From positions 1-18,909 of the forward strand of contig SBAY01000236.1 in NCBI GenBank assembly GCA_005239945.1: DNA of 18,909 nucleotides, written 5' to 3'. Source of the DNA: Nitrospira sp. Lineage in GTDB: Bacteria; UBA9089; CG2-30-40-21; SBAY01. The notes beneath the pieces were generated by a model. That model did not search any database, had not been told where the DNA came from, and saw only the letters and a list, made by a program, of their open reading frames with translations. Positions 1-8,200 of this stretch are shown here, one piece after another. Numbering within the stretch: position 1 is the first letter of the stretch; every line of letters starts with the position of its first letter. A program made the position numbers and the translations under genes.

Positions 1-126
1 AACGATGATGTTCCTAATGGGTTATTACTTAATGAGATGGCAGTAATGCCGTTGTTAAGGATTGAGAATCCAGCCCAAATACCTCATTTTTTATTTCGTG
101 ATCACGGGGTGTTACGATTTATCTGA
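1..126 (+). CDS. C-terminal fragment of an unidentified protein
   Basis: An open frame runs from the first base of the window to a TGA at 124-126, giving 41 residues that end in HFLFRDHGVLRFI. The start lies outside the window. I do not recognise the family from this tail. The next gene has its own consensus promoter beginning 22 bases after this stop, so the two are probably separate transcription units. The call as coding rests only on the open frame and its sensible position, so it could be a chance frame. Confidence 0.5.
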   Translation, partial: NDDVPNGLLLNEMAVMPLLRIENPAQIPHFLFRDHGVLRFI

Positions 127-147
127 ATTTCAACAGTGTAATTTTTA

Positions 148-177
148 TTGACACCCCTATTGCTTAAGTGATATAAT
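148..177 (+). promoter_or_regulatory. Sigma70-type promoter of the CHASE2 cyclase gene
   Basis: TTGACA at 148-153 and TATAAT at 172-177 match the housekeeping consensus exactly, with an 18-base spacer. Transcription should start near 183-185. The ATG of the next gene is at 187, so the message would have almost no 5' leader. Confidence 0.85.
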
Positions 178-186
178 TAGAGAGTA

Positions 187-2262
187 ATGAGACAGAAACT
201 ATTTTATGAATTATGTAAATTATGGAGAAGGTATAAATATTTTTTAGGGGTATTGTTGTCTTTGTTTGTTTTAGGTATTATCTTGTTAAGTTCATTTTGT
301 TTTAAGGATATTTCTGCTACCTTTGAGAAAAAAACACTGGATTATCGGTTCAGGTGGCTGACAAACCCCAAAGAGGCAAGAGATGACATCGTCATTATTG
401 ATATCGATGAGGAAACTATAAAAAATATGGAGGGTTTATACGGAAGATGGCCCTGGACAAGGGAGGTTCATGGGGATGTAATTAAATATTTAAAAGATGC
501 AAAGGCAATTGCCTTAGATGTTCTTTTTACAGAAACAAGCCGTGCCCTGGTAAGCAAGTGGCAAATAGAATCTGCCGTGATAAAGGTAGATGAAATAATG
601 GATAGCGAACTACCACAAAAATCAGAGATATTAAAAGACGTTATTAATTCTTTCTACCATGATTATGATAGGTTGTTGGCCCAGCGCTGCGTTATCTCAG
701 GGAATATCTATCTCTCGAATATATTTCAGTCCGGTGGAGAAGAAATGCAGGAGAATTGGATAAATAGATTTGCCCTGCCAATAAAATTTACCCATAACCT
801 CAGGGCTATTAAAAGATTTGACAGCGTTACCTCTCCGTTACCGCTACTTTGTGATGCCGTTAAAGGGGTTGGGCATATCAATATGATTCCTGATGATGAT
901 GGGCCTGTGCGACGGGCATATACCCTGATTAATTTTAATGACAAGTTTTATCCATCCTTATCTCTGGCTGTAGCTATGGATGTGCTTAAGGTAAAAGAAA
1001 TTGAGGTAATCCCACGAGGTAATACCCCTGACAAATGGCTATCGCTGGATAAAAAAATTAAAATTCCAATTAACGAAGATGGGACAATGTTTATAAATTA
1101 TAAAGGTGGGATTAAGACCTATAAATATTATCCATATTATCTTCTTTTTGCCTCCAATTATTTAATAGAGCAGGGGCAGGAGCCTCTTATCGACCCGGAG
1201 ATTTTTAAGGATAAAATAGTTTTGATTGGTTCTACGGCGGCTGGATTAATGGATTTGCGGGTTAACCCATTTTCTTCTATCTATCCCGGTGTGGAGATGC
1301 ATGCCAATATCATTGATAATATCTTAAGCAATTCATTCTTACAAAGACCACCTTTTTATGTGAATTTAATCGTTATGCTTTTTCTGTCAATCCTTATTGG
1401 GCTATTCATCCCAAAATTAAAGCCGTTTGCAGGGGCAATCTTTACCTTAGAAATACTTACCCTTTATCTGTTGGTTCCTATTTATCTGTTTAATTATGAG
1501 CGGATCTGGCTTGATATTTTTCAACCCGGGCTAAATATCATGGGCAGTTATTTAGTTATCCTCGTCTATCGATTTATGACTGTGGAGCAAGAGCGTAAAA
1601 AGACTAAAGAGGCATTTCAACACTTTGTCAATGCAACCGTGGTTGATGAAATACTTAAAGACCCGGAGAAACTAAAACTTTGGGGAGAGGAAAAAGAGCT
1701 GACCGTTTTATTCTCAGATATTCGTGGTTTTACTACCTTTGCGGAAAATCTTCCACCTACGGTGGTAGTTTCTTTGTTAAATGAATACCTGCAAATAATG
1801 ACAGATGTAGTGTTTAAATACGATGGGACGCTGGATAAATATGTCGGGGATGAGATTATGGCATTTTATGGCGTTCCACTGGAAGGGCAAACCGACCATG
1901 CACAACGAGCCTGTCAGACTGCCCTGGAGATGATGCGCAGACTTCATCAACTTAATGAACTTCGGATTAAAAATAACCAGCCGCCATTTGATATTGGCAT
2001 TGGAATCAATACCGGCAAGATGGTAGTTGGCAATATCGGCTCTGATTTGAAGAAGGATTATACCATCATTGGTGATAATGTTAATTTAGGAGCCAGACTT
2101 GAAGGCACAAATAAGAAATATAACACTAATATTATTATCAGTGAATTTACTTACGAAAAGGTAAAAGATAAAGTAGAGGTTAGAGAGTTAGGTGCTGAAA
2201 CAGTCAAAGGGAAACAAAAGTCGGTCAGAATTTATGAATTGTTAGGAATGAAAGAGGTGTAA
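187..2262 (+). CDS. CHASE2-domain class III adenylate cyclase, membrane-bound
   Basis: This 691-residue sensor enzyme is predicted to convert ATP to cAMP in response to an extracytoplasmic signal. An N-terminal membrane segment (about residues 18-38) precedes a CHASE2 sensor (about 45-385). Three further membrane segments (about 392-408, 414-437 and 449-464) lead to the cytoplasmic cyclase domain (about 495-690). Metal-binding Asp511 (FSDIRGF) and Asp555 (VGDEIMAFYG) are present, as are the adenine-contact Lys551, Asn633 and Arg637. The position normally occupied by the purine-selecting Asp is Thr626 (DYTIIGDNVN). This Lys/Thr pattern is that of class IIIb cyclases, several of which are stimulated by bicarbonate. 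No Shine-Dalgarno sequence precedes the ATG; the promoter places the transcript start about 3 bases upstream, so translation is probably leaderless. No better start exists, because the first membrane segment begins about 17 codons in. The gene stands alone. Confidence 0.93.
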   Translation: MRQKLFYELCKLWRRYKYFLGVLLSLFVLGIILLSSFCFKDISATFEKKTLDYRFRWLTNPKEARDDIVIIDIDEETIKNMEGLYGRWPWTREVHGDVIKYLKDAKAIALDVLFTETSRALVSKWQIESAVIKVDEIMDSELPQKSEILKDVINSFYHDYDRLLAQRCVISGNIYLSNIFQSGGEEMQENWINRFALPIKFTHNLRAIKRFDSVTSPLPLLCDAVKGVGHINMIPDDDGPVRRAYTLINFNDKFYPSLSLAVAMDVLKVKEIEVIPRGNTPDKWLSLDKKIKIPINEDGTMFINYKGGIKTYKYYPYYLLFASNYLIEQGQEPLIDPEIFKDKIVLIGSTAAGLMDLRVNPFSSIYPGVEMHANIIDNILSNSFLQRPPFYVNLIVMLFLSILIGLFIPKLKPFAGAIFTLEILTLYLLVPIYLFNYERIWLDIFQPGLNIMGSYLVILVYRFMTVEQERKKTKEAFQHFVNATVVDEILKDPEKLKLWGEEKELTVLFSDIRGFTTFAENLPPTVVVSLLNEYLQIMTDVVFKYDGTLDKYVGDEIMAFYGVPLEGQTDHAQRACQTALEMMRRLHQLNELRIKNNQPPFDIGIGINTGKMVVGNIGSDLKKDYTIIGDNVNLGARLEGTNKKYNTNIIISEFTYEKVKDKVEVRELGAETVKGKQKSVRIYELLGMKEV

Positions 2263-2428
2263 TATCAGGTGGTATCTGAAAGAAACTAAAGTTTAGAAGT
2301 TGAGGATGTATTGTGTCGATAACAGGTATCAGGTATCAGAAGACAGAAGTCAGATAACTTCTTATCTGACTTCTGTCTTCTGATACCTGATAGAGGAAGT
2401 TAGCTATTTTCAGACACCACCTAATATT
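2261..2428 (+). repeat. Nested inverted repeat filling the gap after the cyclase gene
   Basis: A 31-base perfect inverted repeat (2327-2357 and 2362-2392) leaves a 4-base CTTC loop. It is enclosed by a second pair of arms, 2261-2281 and 2408-2428, matching at 19 of 21 positions. The outer left arm begins inside the TAA stop of the cyclase gene, and the outer right arm ends 8 bases before the next ATG. The inner arm is built from overlapping words (TATCAGG, CAGAAG, CAGAAGTCAGA). There is no T-run after the stem, so it is not a classical terminator, although it could stabilise or end the cyclase message. No coding capacity and no clear target-site duplication are visible. Confidence 0.9.
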
Positions 2429-2436
2429 AAGTAATT

Positions 2437-3153
2437 ATGTACGAAAAAAGGTGGTATCGCGATTTAATAAAAAGTGATAATTTAGTAACCTTTGAGGTAG
2501 TTATCGAGGAAACCGACCTTTTGGTCATGGCAGATAAGGATTTAAGGGATGAGGTAACTGAGTTAGTTTTAGAAATCAGGGGGAAGTTAAAAAGGTATAT
2601 TGCCGATGACCCTGGGTTTAAGGAGAGCCTTGTTCCCTACGAGGTAAGTGATGATGCCCCAAAGATTATAAAAGAAATGGCCGAGGCCGCAAAAATTGTC
2701 GGTGTAGGACCAATGGCGGCGGTGGCCGGCGCTATTGCGGAATATGTCGGCCGAGGGATATTGAAGAATTCTAAGGAGGTAATCGTAGAAAATGGGGGAG
2801 ATATTTTTATAAAAAGTCTCTCTAAAAGGAAGATAGGGATATATGCCGGTTCATCTTGCTTGAGTAATAAAATAGCCGTAGAAATAGATGGAGAAGAAAC
2901 CCCATTAGGTATTTGCACCTCATCCGGGACAGTAGGGCATTCATTGAGTTTTGGCAAGGCAGATGCCGCCGTAGCCTTAGCTCACTCTACAGCCCTGGCG
3001 GATGCGGCGGCTACCCAAATAGGTAATTTGGTTAAACAAGTAGAGGATATTAAACCGGCACTTGAATTTGCCAGGACTGTTCCCGGGCTTAAAGGGGTGA
3101 TAATTATTAAGGATGAACAGATGGGTGTTTGGGGGGAGATAAAATTGGTTTAG
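2437..3153 (+). CDS. UPF0280 family protein (ApbE-related)
   Basis: This 238-residue protein matches my recollection of the UPF0280 family, which is about this length and distantly related to ApbE FAD:protein FMN transferases. Recognisable blocks are the N-terminal WYRDLIKSDNLVTFEVVIEETDL, the glycine-rich GVGPMAAVAGAIAEYVG (about residues 90-106), ENGGDIFIKS (about 119-128, resembling the NGGDI of ApbE), and the TSSGTVGHSLSFGKADAA region (about 161-178). The biochemical role of UPF0280 is not established, so flavin transfer is only an inference from distant similarity. No Shine-Dalgarno sequence is visible before the ATG, and the foldback repeat ends 8 bases upstream. The start is kept because the family usually begins with such a YRDL(V/I)K block. 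The next gene downstream encodes an FMN-binding-type protein 126 bases away, a loose flavin-related association. Confidence 0.85.
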   Translation: MYEKRWYRDLIKSDNLVTFEVVIEETDLLVMADKDLRDEVTELVLEIRGKLKRYIADDPGFKESLVPYEVSDDAPKIIKEMAEAAKIVGVGPMAAVAGAIAEYVGRGILKNSKEVIVENGGDIFIKSLSKRKIGIYAGSSCLSNKIAVEIDGEETPLGICTSSGTVGHSLSFGKADAAVALAHSTALADAAATQIGNLVKQVEDIKPALEFARTVPGLKGVIIIKDEQMGVWGEIKLV

Positions 3154-3279
3154 AACAATTGAGAGCAAAAGCGCGGAGAACCAGTGAGAAAATTATTAGA
3201 ATAATCCCCTCATTTCTCTAATCTTCACATCTTCTGTTCTGACACTACCTGAATGCTTACAATTACCTGGAGGTGAAAG

Positions 3280-3837
3280 ATGGAATTAGAGCTCAAAAAC
3301 TGGTATAAAATATTGGCTCCAAGACCAACGGTGGTCATCTCTACCGTAGATGAGGAGGGAAGGCCTAATGCCGCACCATTTTCCTTCTGCATGCCGGTCT
3401 CAGTAAATCCTCCCCTGGTTGCTTTTGCCTCTGCCCCAGAGAGACACACCCTGGCCAATATCAGAAAGACAAAGGAGTTTATTCTCAATCTGCTGGCTAA
3501 AGAGATGCTCCCATCCCTTTGGGTCTGTGCTAAACCATTCCCGGCTGGGATAAATGAAATAAAAGAGGCTGGCTTAACCCAGGAGCAAGGAAAGAAAGTG
3601 AATGTTCCCAGGATAAAAGAGGCATTTGGCTGGATAGAGTGTAGGCTGAAATCTGAGGTAAAGGGAGGCGACCATTTCATCATTATAGGAGAAGTCCTTG
3701 AGGCTGAAACCAGAGATGATTGTCTATCTAAGACAGGAAACCTTAATCTGAAAGCCACCAATCCTCTCCTTCACTTAGGAGGGAATGAGTTTGGGTTAGC
3801 CACGGAAATCGTTACTGCTCAGATAGAAAGACTGTAG
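3280..3837 (+). CDS. Flavin reductase-like (flavoredoxin-type) FMN-binding protein
   Basis: This 185-residue protein has the split-barrel flavin reductase-like fold. The opening block YKILAPRPTVVISTVDEEGRPNAAPFSF, followed by CMPVSVNPPLVAFAS and HTLANIRKTKEFILNLL, is typical of flavoredoxin-like members that bind FMN and carry electrons between a flavin or NAD(P)H donor and an acceptor. The HFIIIGEVLEAE block (about residues 129-140) closes the barrel. It is soluble, with no signal peptide. Its ATG has a strong Shine-Dalgarno sequence, GGAGGTGA at 3269-3276, so translation should be efficient. The true acceptor cannot be read from the sequence. It may be co-transcribed with the UPF0280 gene, since no promoter is obvious in the 126-base gap, but that gap carries a repeat word (3239-3260). 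Confidence 0.88.
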   Translation: MELELKNWYKILAPRPTVVISTVDEEGRPNAAPFSFCMPVSVNPPLVAFASAPERHTLANIRKTKEFILNLLAKEMLPSLWVCAKPFPAGINEIKEAGLTQEQGKKVNVPRIKEAFGWIECRLKSEVKGGDHFIIIGEVLEAETRDDCLSKTGNLNLKATNPLLHLGGNEFGLATEIVTAQIERL

Positions 3838-3842
3838 GCATT

Positions 3843-3990
3843 TAGGCTGTAGGGCGGAGGTAGGTGAGATGATATGAAACTTAAGGAATTTGATAACCAC
3901 GGTTTTAATGGCGACTCAAAAACATGGAAAACGAGAAGATTTTGGTTCATCAATACTCAATAGCTAACCGTCTACAGCCTATAGCCTAAA
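3843..3990. repeat. Inverted repeat of TAGGCTGTAG words
   Basis: TAGGCTGTAG at 3843-3852 is the exact reverse complement of 3972-3981. TTTAGGCT at 3841-3848 is the reverse complement of AGCCTAAA at 3983-3990. The arms are built from repeated AGGC and CTGTAG words and enclose about 120 bases that include the small frame at 3874-3963. Confidence 0.7.
3874..3963 (+). CDS. Possible 29-residue peptide frame inside the repeat
   Basis: An ATG at 3874 opens 29 codons ending in TAG. GGTGAG (3863-3868) lies 5 bases upstream of the ATG and GGAGGT a little further upstream, both usable as Shine-Dalgarno sequences. The product would be small and basic-aromatic (ends TRRFWFINTQ). It sits entirely within an inverted repeat and has no recognisable relatives, so it could easily be chance or a degraded repeat sequence. 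Confidence 0.2.
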   Translation: MKLKEFDNHGFNGDSKTWKTRRFWFINTQ

Positions 3991-4004
3991 CAACTTGAAC
4001 GGTT

Positions 4005-4129
4005 ACGAAGGCACAAAGATGCACAAAGAAGATTTTAAACCCCTCTGAAGTTGAAGAAGAAAGAAAAGGATGGAATAAAACGGATAATTTTATAAGTCTT
4101 AGTGAACCTTCGTGTCTTAGTGCCTTCGT
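4005..4129. repeat. Inverted repeat of CGAAGGCAC words
   Basis: ACGAAGGCAC at 4005-4014 is the exact reverse complement of 4120-4129. On each side the match continues imperfectly through A-rich words (CACAAAGATGCACAAAG against CACTAAGACACGAAGG read on the other strand). Period-8/9 ACGAAGGCAC-type words of this style recur between genes in many environmental bacterial genomes. Confidence 0.7.
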
Positions 4130-4307
4130 GGCAGAATTTGTGGCAGAAATTATCCAGCAACTGACACCTGAACGGTTACCTGAAATCATAAGGGCTTGAA
4201 ATTGTAAGCGTTCAGTTATCAGCCGTCAGCAAAAACCATAAAATCAAGGAGTAACAACCCATATATGTTCTTTGGAGCTCCTATTAAGAGACTTCAGCGT
4301 GCACAGA

Positions 4308-5252
4308 TTACTCCTCAGGTAAGAAATCCATACGCAGAGAGATACGGTGGGTATCACCTAATTCACCATAGGGTGCAAAACCATAGTCAATCTGATAATT
4401 CATAAGTTTTAATCCGATACCACCTGAAAATCCAGAGCCCATATCCTCATCTGTCCGATAGCCAGCTCGTATGGCAAAGGTATCTATTAGCCAATATTCA
4501 AGCCCAAACCGTCCATTTACCTTATTGTCAATGGGTTTATTGACATCAAAGGCAATGAGTAAGTGTTCATCAAGTAGTTTTGCCGAGACACCAGATTTTA
4601 AGTTCATGGGCAAATCGGATTTATGCTGAATAAACTTTAGCCCTGAGCCTAAATTCTGAATACATATACCAAAGGAGAGATTGTCAATCGGTGTTTTATA
4701 AAGGGCGCCCAGGTCAAAGGCAAGGGTTGCGGCATCCTCTTGCTCTATCTTTTCGTAGATAATCTTAAGATTAGCACCGATTGAAAGTCCATCACTCCAG
4801 CTTTGAGCATAGGAGAGGGTAAGACAAGAATCCCAGGCGGTCCAATCCGGTGCGGATTTATTATTCACCAAACTCCCTTTTATATCACCCATATCTAAAT
4901 AAGCCAGACTGCCACCAATTACCCCATTCCACCACATTTTTTGAGCATAACCAAGATACTCGTATTTTATCGATTGAAACCATTGATTGTGCATAGCGGT
5001 CAAGGAGGCCGTTCCTGTCTGAAGTAATCCCGCGGGGTTATAATTGATGGTATTGACATCATCGGCTACCCCGACGAATGCCCCTCCCATCGCCGACGGT
5101 CGTGCTCCAACATCTAATTTCAAGAAATTAGCCGCGGTTATCCCGGTATATTCATCCTGAGCATAAACAGGTAAATAAATACTCCCCAGGCTAATAACAA
5201 CAACCAATCTTATTAAATTTCCAATTTCCAATTTCCAATTTCCAATTTCCAT
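4308..5252 (-). CDS. PorV/PorQ-family outer-membrane beta-barrel protein
   Basis: This 314-residue protein has a signal peptide (hydrophobic core about residues 17-29, likely cleavage after VYA, before QDE). The diagnostic PorV/PorQ opening follows: GITAANFLKLDVGARPSAMGGAFVGVADDVNTINYNPAG. Alternating beta strands then run to an RISLRMDF-type outer-membrane C-terminus. In Bacteroidetes, PorV shuttles type IX secretion substrates at the outer membrane; here that role is an inference supported by the neighbour. The gene starts 1 base after the stop of the large exoprotein, which carries a sorting-type C-terminal domain, so the two are co-transcribed and probably translationally coupled. The nearest Shine-Dalgarno sequence (GGAG at 5268-5265) lies inside the upstream gene, 12 bases from the ATG. 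Odd point: codons 1-12 (MEIGNWKLEIGN) are encoded by five tandem 7-bp repeats, so the real start and frame are open to question. Confidence 0.88.
   Translation of the reverse strand: MEIGNWKLEIGNLIRLVVVISLGSIYLPVYAQDEYTGITAANFLKLDVGARPSAMGGAFVGVADDVNTINYNPAGLLQTGTASLTAMHNQWFQSIKYEYLGYAQKMWWNGVIGGSLAYLDMGDIKGSLVNNKSAPDWTAWDSCLTLSYAQSWSDGLSIGANLKIIYEKIEQEDAATLAFDLGALYKTPIDNLSFGICIQNLGSGLKFIQHKSDLPMNLKSGVSAKLLDEHLLIAFDVNKPIDNKVNGRFGLEYWLIDTFAIRAGYRTDEDMGSGFSGGIGLKLMNYQIDYGFAPYGELGDTHRISLRMDFLPEE
5216..5250 (-). repeat. Five tandem copies of a 7-bp repeat at a start codon
   Basis: The plus strand reads AATTTCC five times without a mismatch; on the coding (minus) strand this is GGAAATT. The array begins at the last base of the ATG of the PorV-like gene and makes up its first codons. 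Seven is not a multiple of three, so gain or loss of one unit would shift the frame between the ATG and the signal peptide. Confidence 0.97.
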
Positions 5253-5253
5253 T

Positions 5254-8200
5254 TTATCTAATTACTCCTACTTTTCCAACCAGGGATGCCCCGGTAGTAT
5301 CCCTGGCAATATAAATATAGATGCCACTGCCAACCAATCTACCATAATCATTTTTTAAATCCCATTGCCAGATACCACTACTTATTTCCTTCTCTTTGGA
5401 TTCTCTAACTAATTCTCCGGCAATGGTGTATATTTCTACCTTACTTACCCCCTGAAATGTTACAAATTCATAATTACCGCCAGCACCAATCTCACCATTT
5501 TCTCGTATGCCATCATTGTCCTTGAAAGGATTGGGCGAGACACTAAAATAGGATAAAGTGGGGGCGTATAGCCCAATCCTGAATACCGACAGGTGTTCCA
5601 CCTCAGCGGTAACATAGTTATAGACCACATCTACTGATTGTGATTGTGATTGGGTGCCCGCAACCATCCATTTATTTTCCCGCAGTTCAAATATCCGCAG
5701 TAAAATCTCGGTTTCATAAGAGCCTATATCCGTATAGGGAATAGTAAGTTTAACCTTTGTTTGGGGAGCAGTTTGAGGTAAAGGTTGTTGGGTCGCATTA
5801 GGTAACCAATTTGTTGTAATCCTTCGGACAGTATCATTTAAAGAGGCTAATGTATTCATTGGTGGAATACCTGCTGGATTTTTTTCAACCGTTACAAGCA
5901 CATCAAAATCGTTGGAAAAAGGTTCCATGATTTCGATGGTAGTAGGTGAAAAAGTCAGGGTAGTTCTTGTGGCTTTAGGTGCTATCGCAGATGAGATAAG
6001 GGAATTATCCAATTTAAACGCTGTGGATATCCCTGGTGTACCATATTCTACATCATAGGGGGTAATCTTGATTTTGTAATTATTAGCCGATTGATTCTTT
6101 TCATCTACCTGAGATAGCCAGGTTAATTTTAAACCTGTTCCCGGGGCTATCTTCGTAACAGTACCAACTATAGTAGCCGTTGTCCACTTACCGACAACCG
6201 TCCCACCTTGATATTCAACAAAAACCTGGCACAAATCATTATCCACATCCTGCAGGTCATAAGAAATCTCCACCTGACCAAGGTTTCCAACACCAGGTAG
6301 GACATTCTTTACCATCGGCAGATTGTTTTTGTTCCTGAGATAAAAACTTACCGCCGTAGTTGAACCATCTACTAGCCCATCATTAGGGGTAAATCTAAGA
6401 CAAACATAAGTCAGGGTAGCCGGGACATCTTTATCCGAAAACCAGACAAAGGTATGCGTGATGCCGTTTGGTGAAGAGTCTAAATTAGTTTTAGCCGTGC
6501 CGCTGGCGGGATACCAATTTTGCCCATTTTCAGAATATTCTACCTTGATAAGACAAGTATTCCATTGATCATCCTGCAGGAGATAAGTTATGGACACACT
6601 ACCTGTTTGTGTAGTTTGAGTGCCTTGAGGATTAGTAATCGTTAGTTGAGGTGCTGTATTTTTGTTAACATCAGTCAGAGGATATAAAAACACATATCCT
6701 GCCTTACTGCCGATTAGTAAATCAATATTGCCTCCATTCTTGTTTAATACGCAAGGTCTTGAATTGGCATCAACCTTAATCTCCTCTTCATTAAATTTAA
6801 TTTTAGTTCCTGTGGTGAAGGTAGTCGCGTCATTCGTGCCGATATTTTTGTAATAAAAGACATAACCCGCACTGTTACCAATAAGCAAATCGCCTTTATT
6901 GTCATCATCCCAATCTATTATATAAGGTGTGGCATTCTTACCGACCTGTAAATCACTATTGGCTTGAATTTTAACCCCTGGAAGTAGTTTAGGAATGGTG
7001 TTTGAGGTGGTGTCATTCAAATAAAGATAAACAGTCCCATCTCCACTGCCAACAATTAAATCATCATATCCGTCGTTATTCCAATTTACTACTACCGGAA
7101 CAGCATTACCGCCTGGAATTTTAAGGTCCACTGCACCAACCTTAATCTTTTCCCCTGAGGCTAAATTCAGATAAACATCCGTATTCTTAAAAAATGTTAC
7201 ATATCCCTCACCATCTCCAACTAATAAATCATTCCTGCCGGTATGATCCCAATTAGCTACAAATGGATTTGAATACCCATTTACTTTAAGTGAATCGGTT
7301 CCTGCTTGTAAAGGATACGCTGTATCAAACTTCGGAGAATCATCTGTCCCTACATTTTTACAAAAATAGACATACCCATCTTCACCACCTATTAAAAGGT
7401 CTCGTTTACTATCCCCGTTCCAGTCTGTCACGATTGGAGTAGAGTTGTTATCTAAATTAAGGTCTGTACCGTGAAGTTTTATTTTTTTACCAGGAGGAGG
7501 ATTAAGGTTGTTCACCCAAAAATTATTCGTCTGTCCAGAATTCCCTCCTACTTTACCATCATGTGGGATAATTCCTATTATTACCTGTTCTTCAAAATTA
7601 CCTCCTAAATTAGCCACAGAGTCCCAGACAAAACTGTGTCTCACTCCATCTTTCGAAGAGTTTAAATTTGTCATTCCATCCCCAGCATCTGCAACCATAA
7701 TAGCCGTATTAAATTCATTACCACCATCCTTAGAGTAGATTACCATAATCGAACAAACATCGTTTTCCGCATCCTTCAGAATATAGTTAATGGTTACCTC
7801 TTTACTTTGTGTACCAGAAAGTGTTTCACACAAGACCGTTGGGGGTGTATTTTTTATACTACCGGTATAAAGATTAATATAGCCCTCTTCTTCTCCGACA
7901 ATCAAGTCAAGTTTATTATCGTTGTTCCAATCCATAACTACCGGTGCGGCGTAACCGGATACCTGAAGTGATTCATCGTCAGCCTCAACTTGAAAATAGG
8001 AGGGTTGGGCTGTGGTAAATATTGGATTGCTATCCTCAGAAATATTCAAATATACATATACATATCCATCTTGATATTCCCCACCACTTCCTATAACTAA
8101 ATCTTTCTTTCCATCGTTATCATAATCCACTACATAAGGCTTAGCATTATGACCTACATCAATCAGGTTGTTATTATCTGTTTTGAGATAAAAAGGCTCG

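Larger units (their letters stand above)
3249..4215. repeat. Dispersed TGAAYGSTTAC word family flanking the flavin reductase gene
   Basis: The word occurs at 3250-3260 (TGAATGCTTAC), 3996-4006 (TGAACGGTTAC) and 4170-4179 within CTGACACCTGAACGGTTAC (4161-4179), and inverted at 4204-4214 (GTAAGCGTTCA). The first and last form a widely spaced inverted repeat: 3249-3264 against 4200-4215, 15 of 16 bases. The 3239-3260 and 4161-4179 copies share a preceding CTGACAC. The word family therefore brackets the flavin reductase gene and its downstream gap. Confidence 0.7.
3838..4307. other. 470-base gap made of interlocking inverted repeats
   Basis: This convergent gap between the plus-strand flavin reductase gene and the minus-strand barrel gene contains two hairpin-like repeat pairs (3843-3990 and 4005-4129), three copies of the TGAAYGSTTAC word family, one possible 29-codon frame (3874-3963), and an 8-base palindrome GGAGCTCC near 4275. 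I find no RNA gene and no clear intrinsic terminator with a T-run for either convergent gene. Confidence 0.7.

Noticed and set aside
2327..2392. The 31-bp stem as an intrinsic terminator of the cyclase gene
   Set aside because: No T-run follows the stem; it is much longer than a terminator and is nested in a second repeat, so it is listed as a repeat.
3192..3205. ATTATT-AG-AATAAT inverted repeat as a terminator after the UPF0280 gene
   Set aside because: The stem is only 6 A/T pairs with a 2-base loop, too tight to form fully, and no T-run follows.
4265..4405. A 46-codon plus-strand frame starting with ATG at 4265
   Set aside because: It overlaps the end of the PorV-like gene in antisense, the AAGGAG upstream is too far from the ATG, and the product shows no family features.
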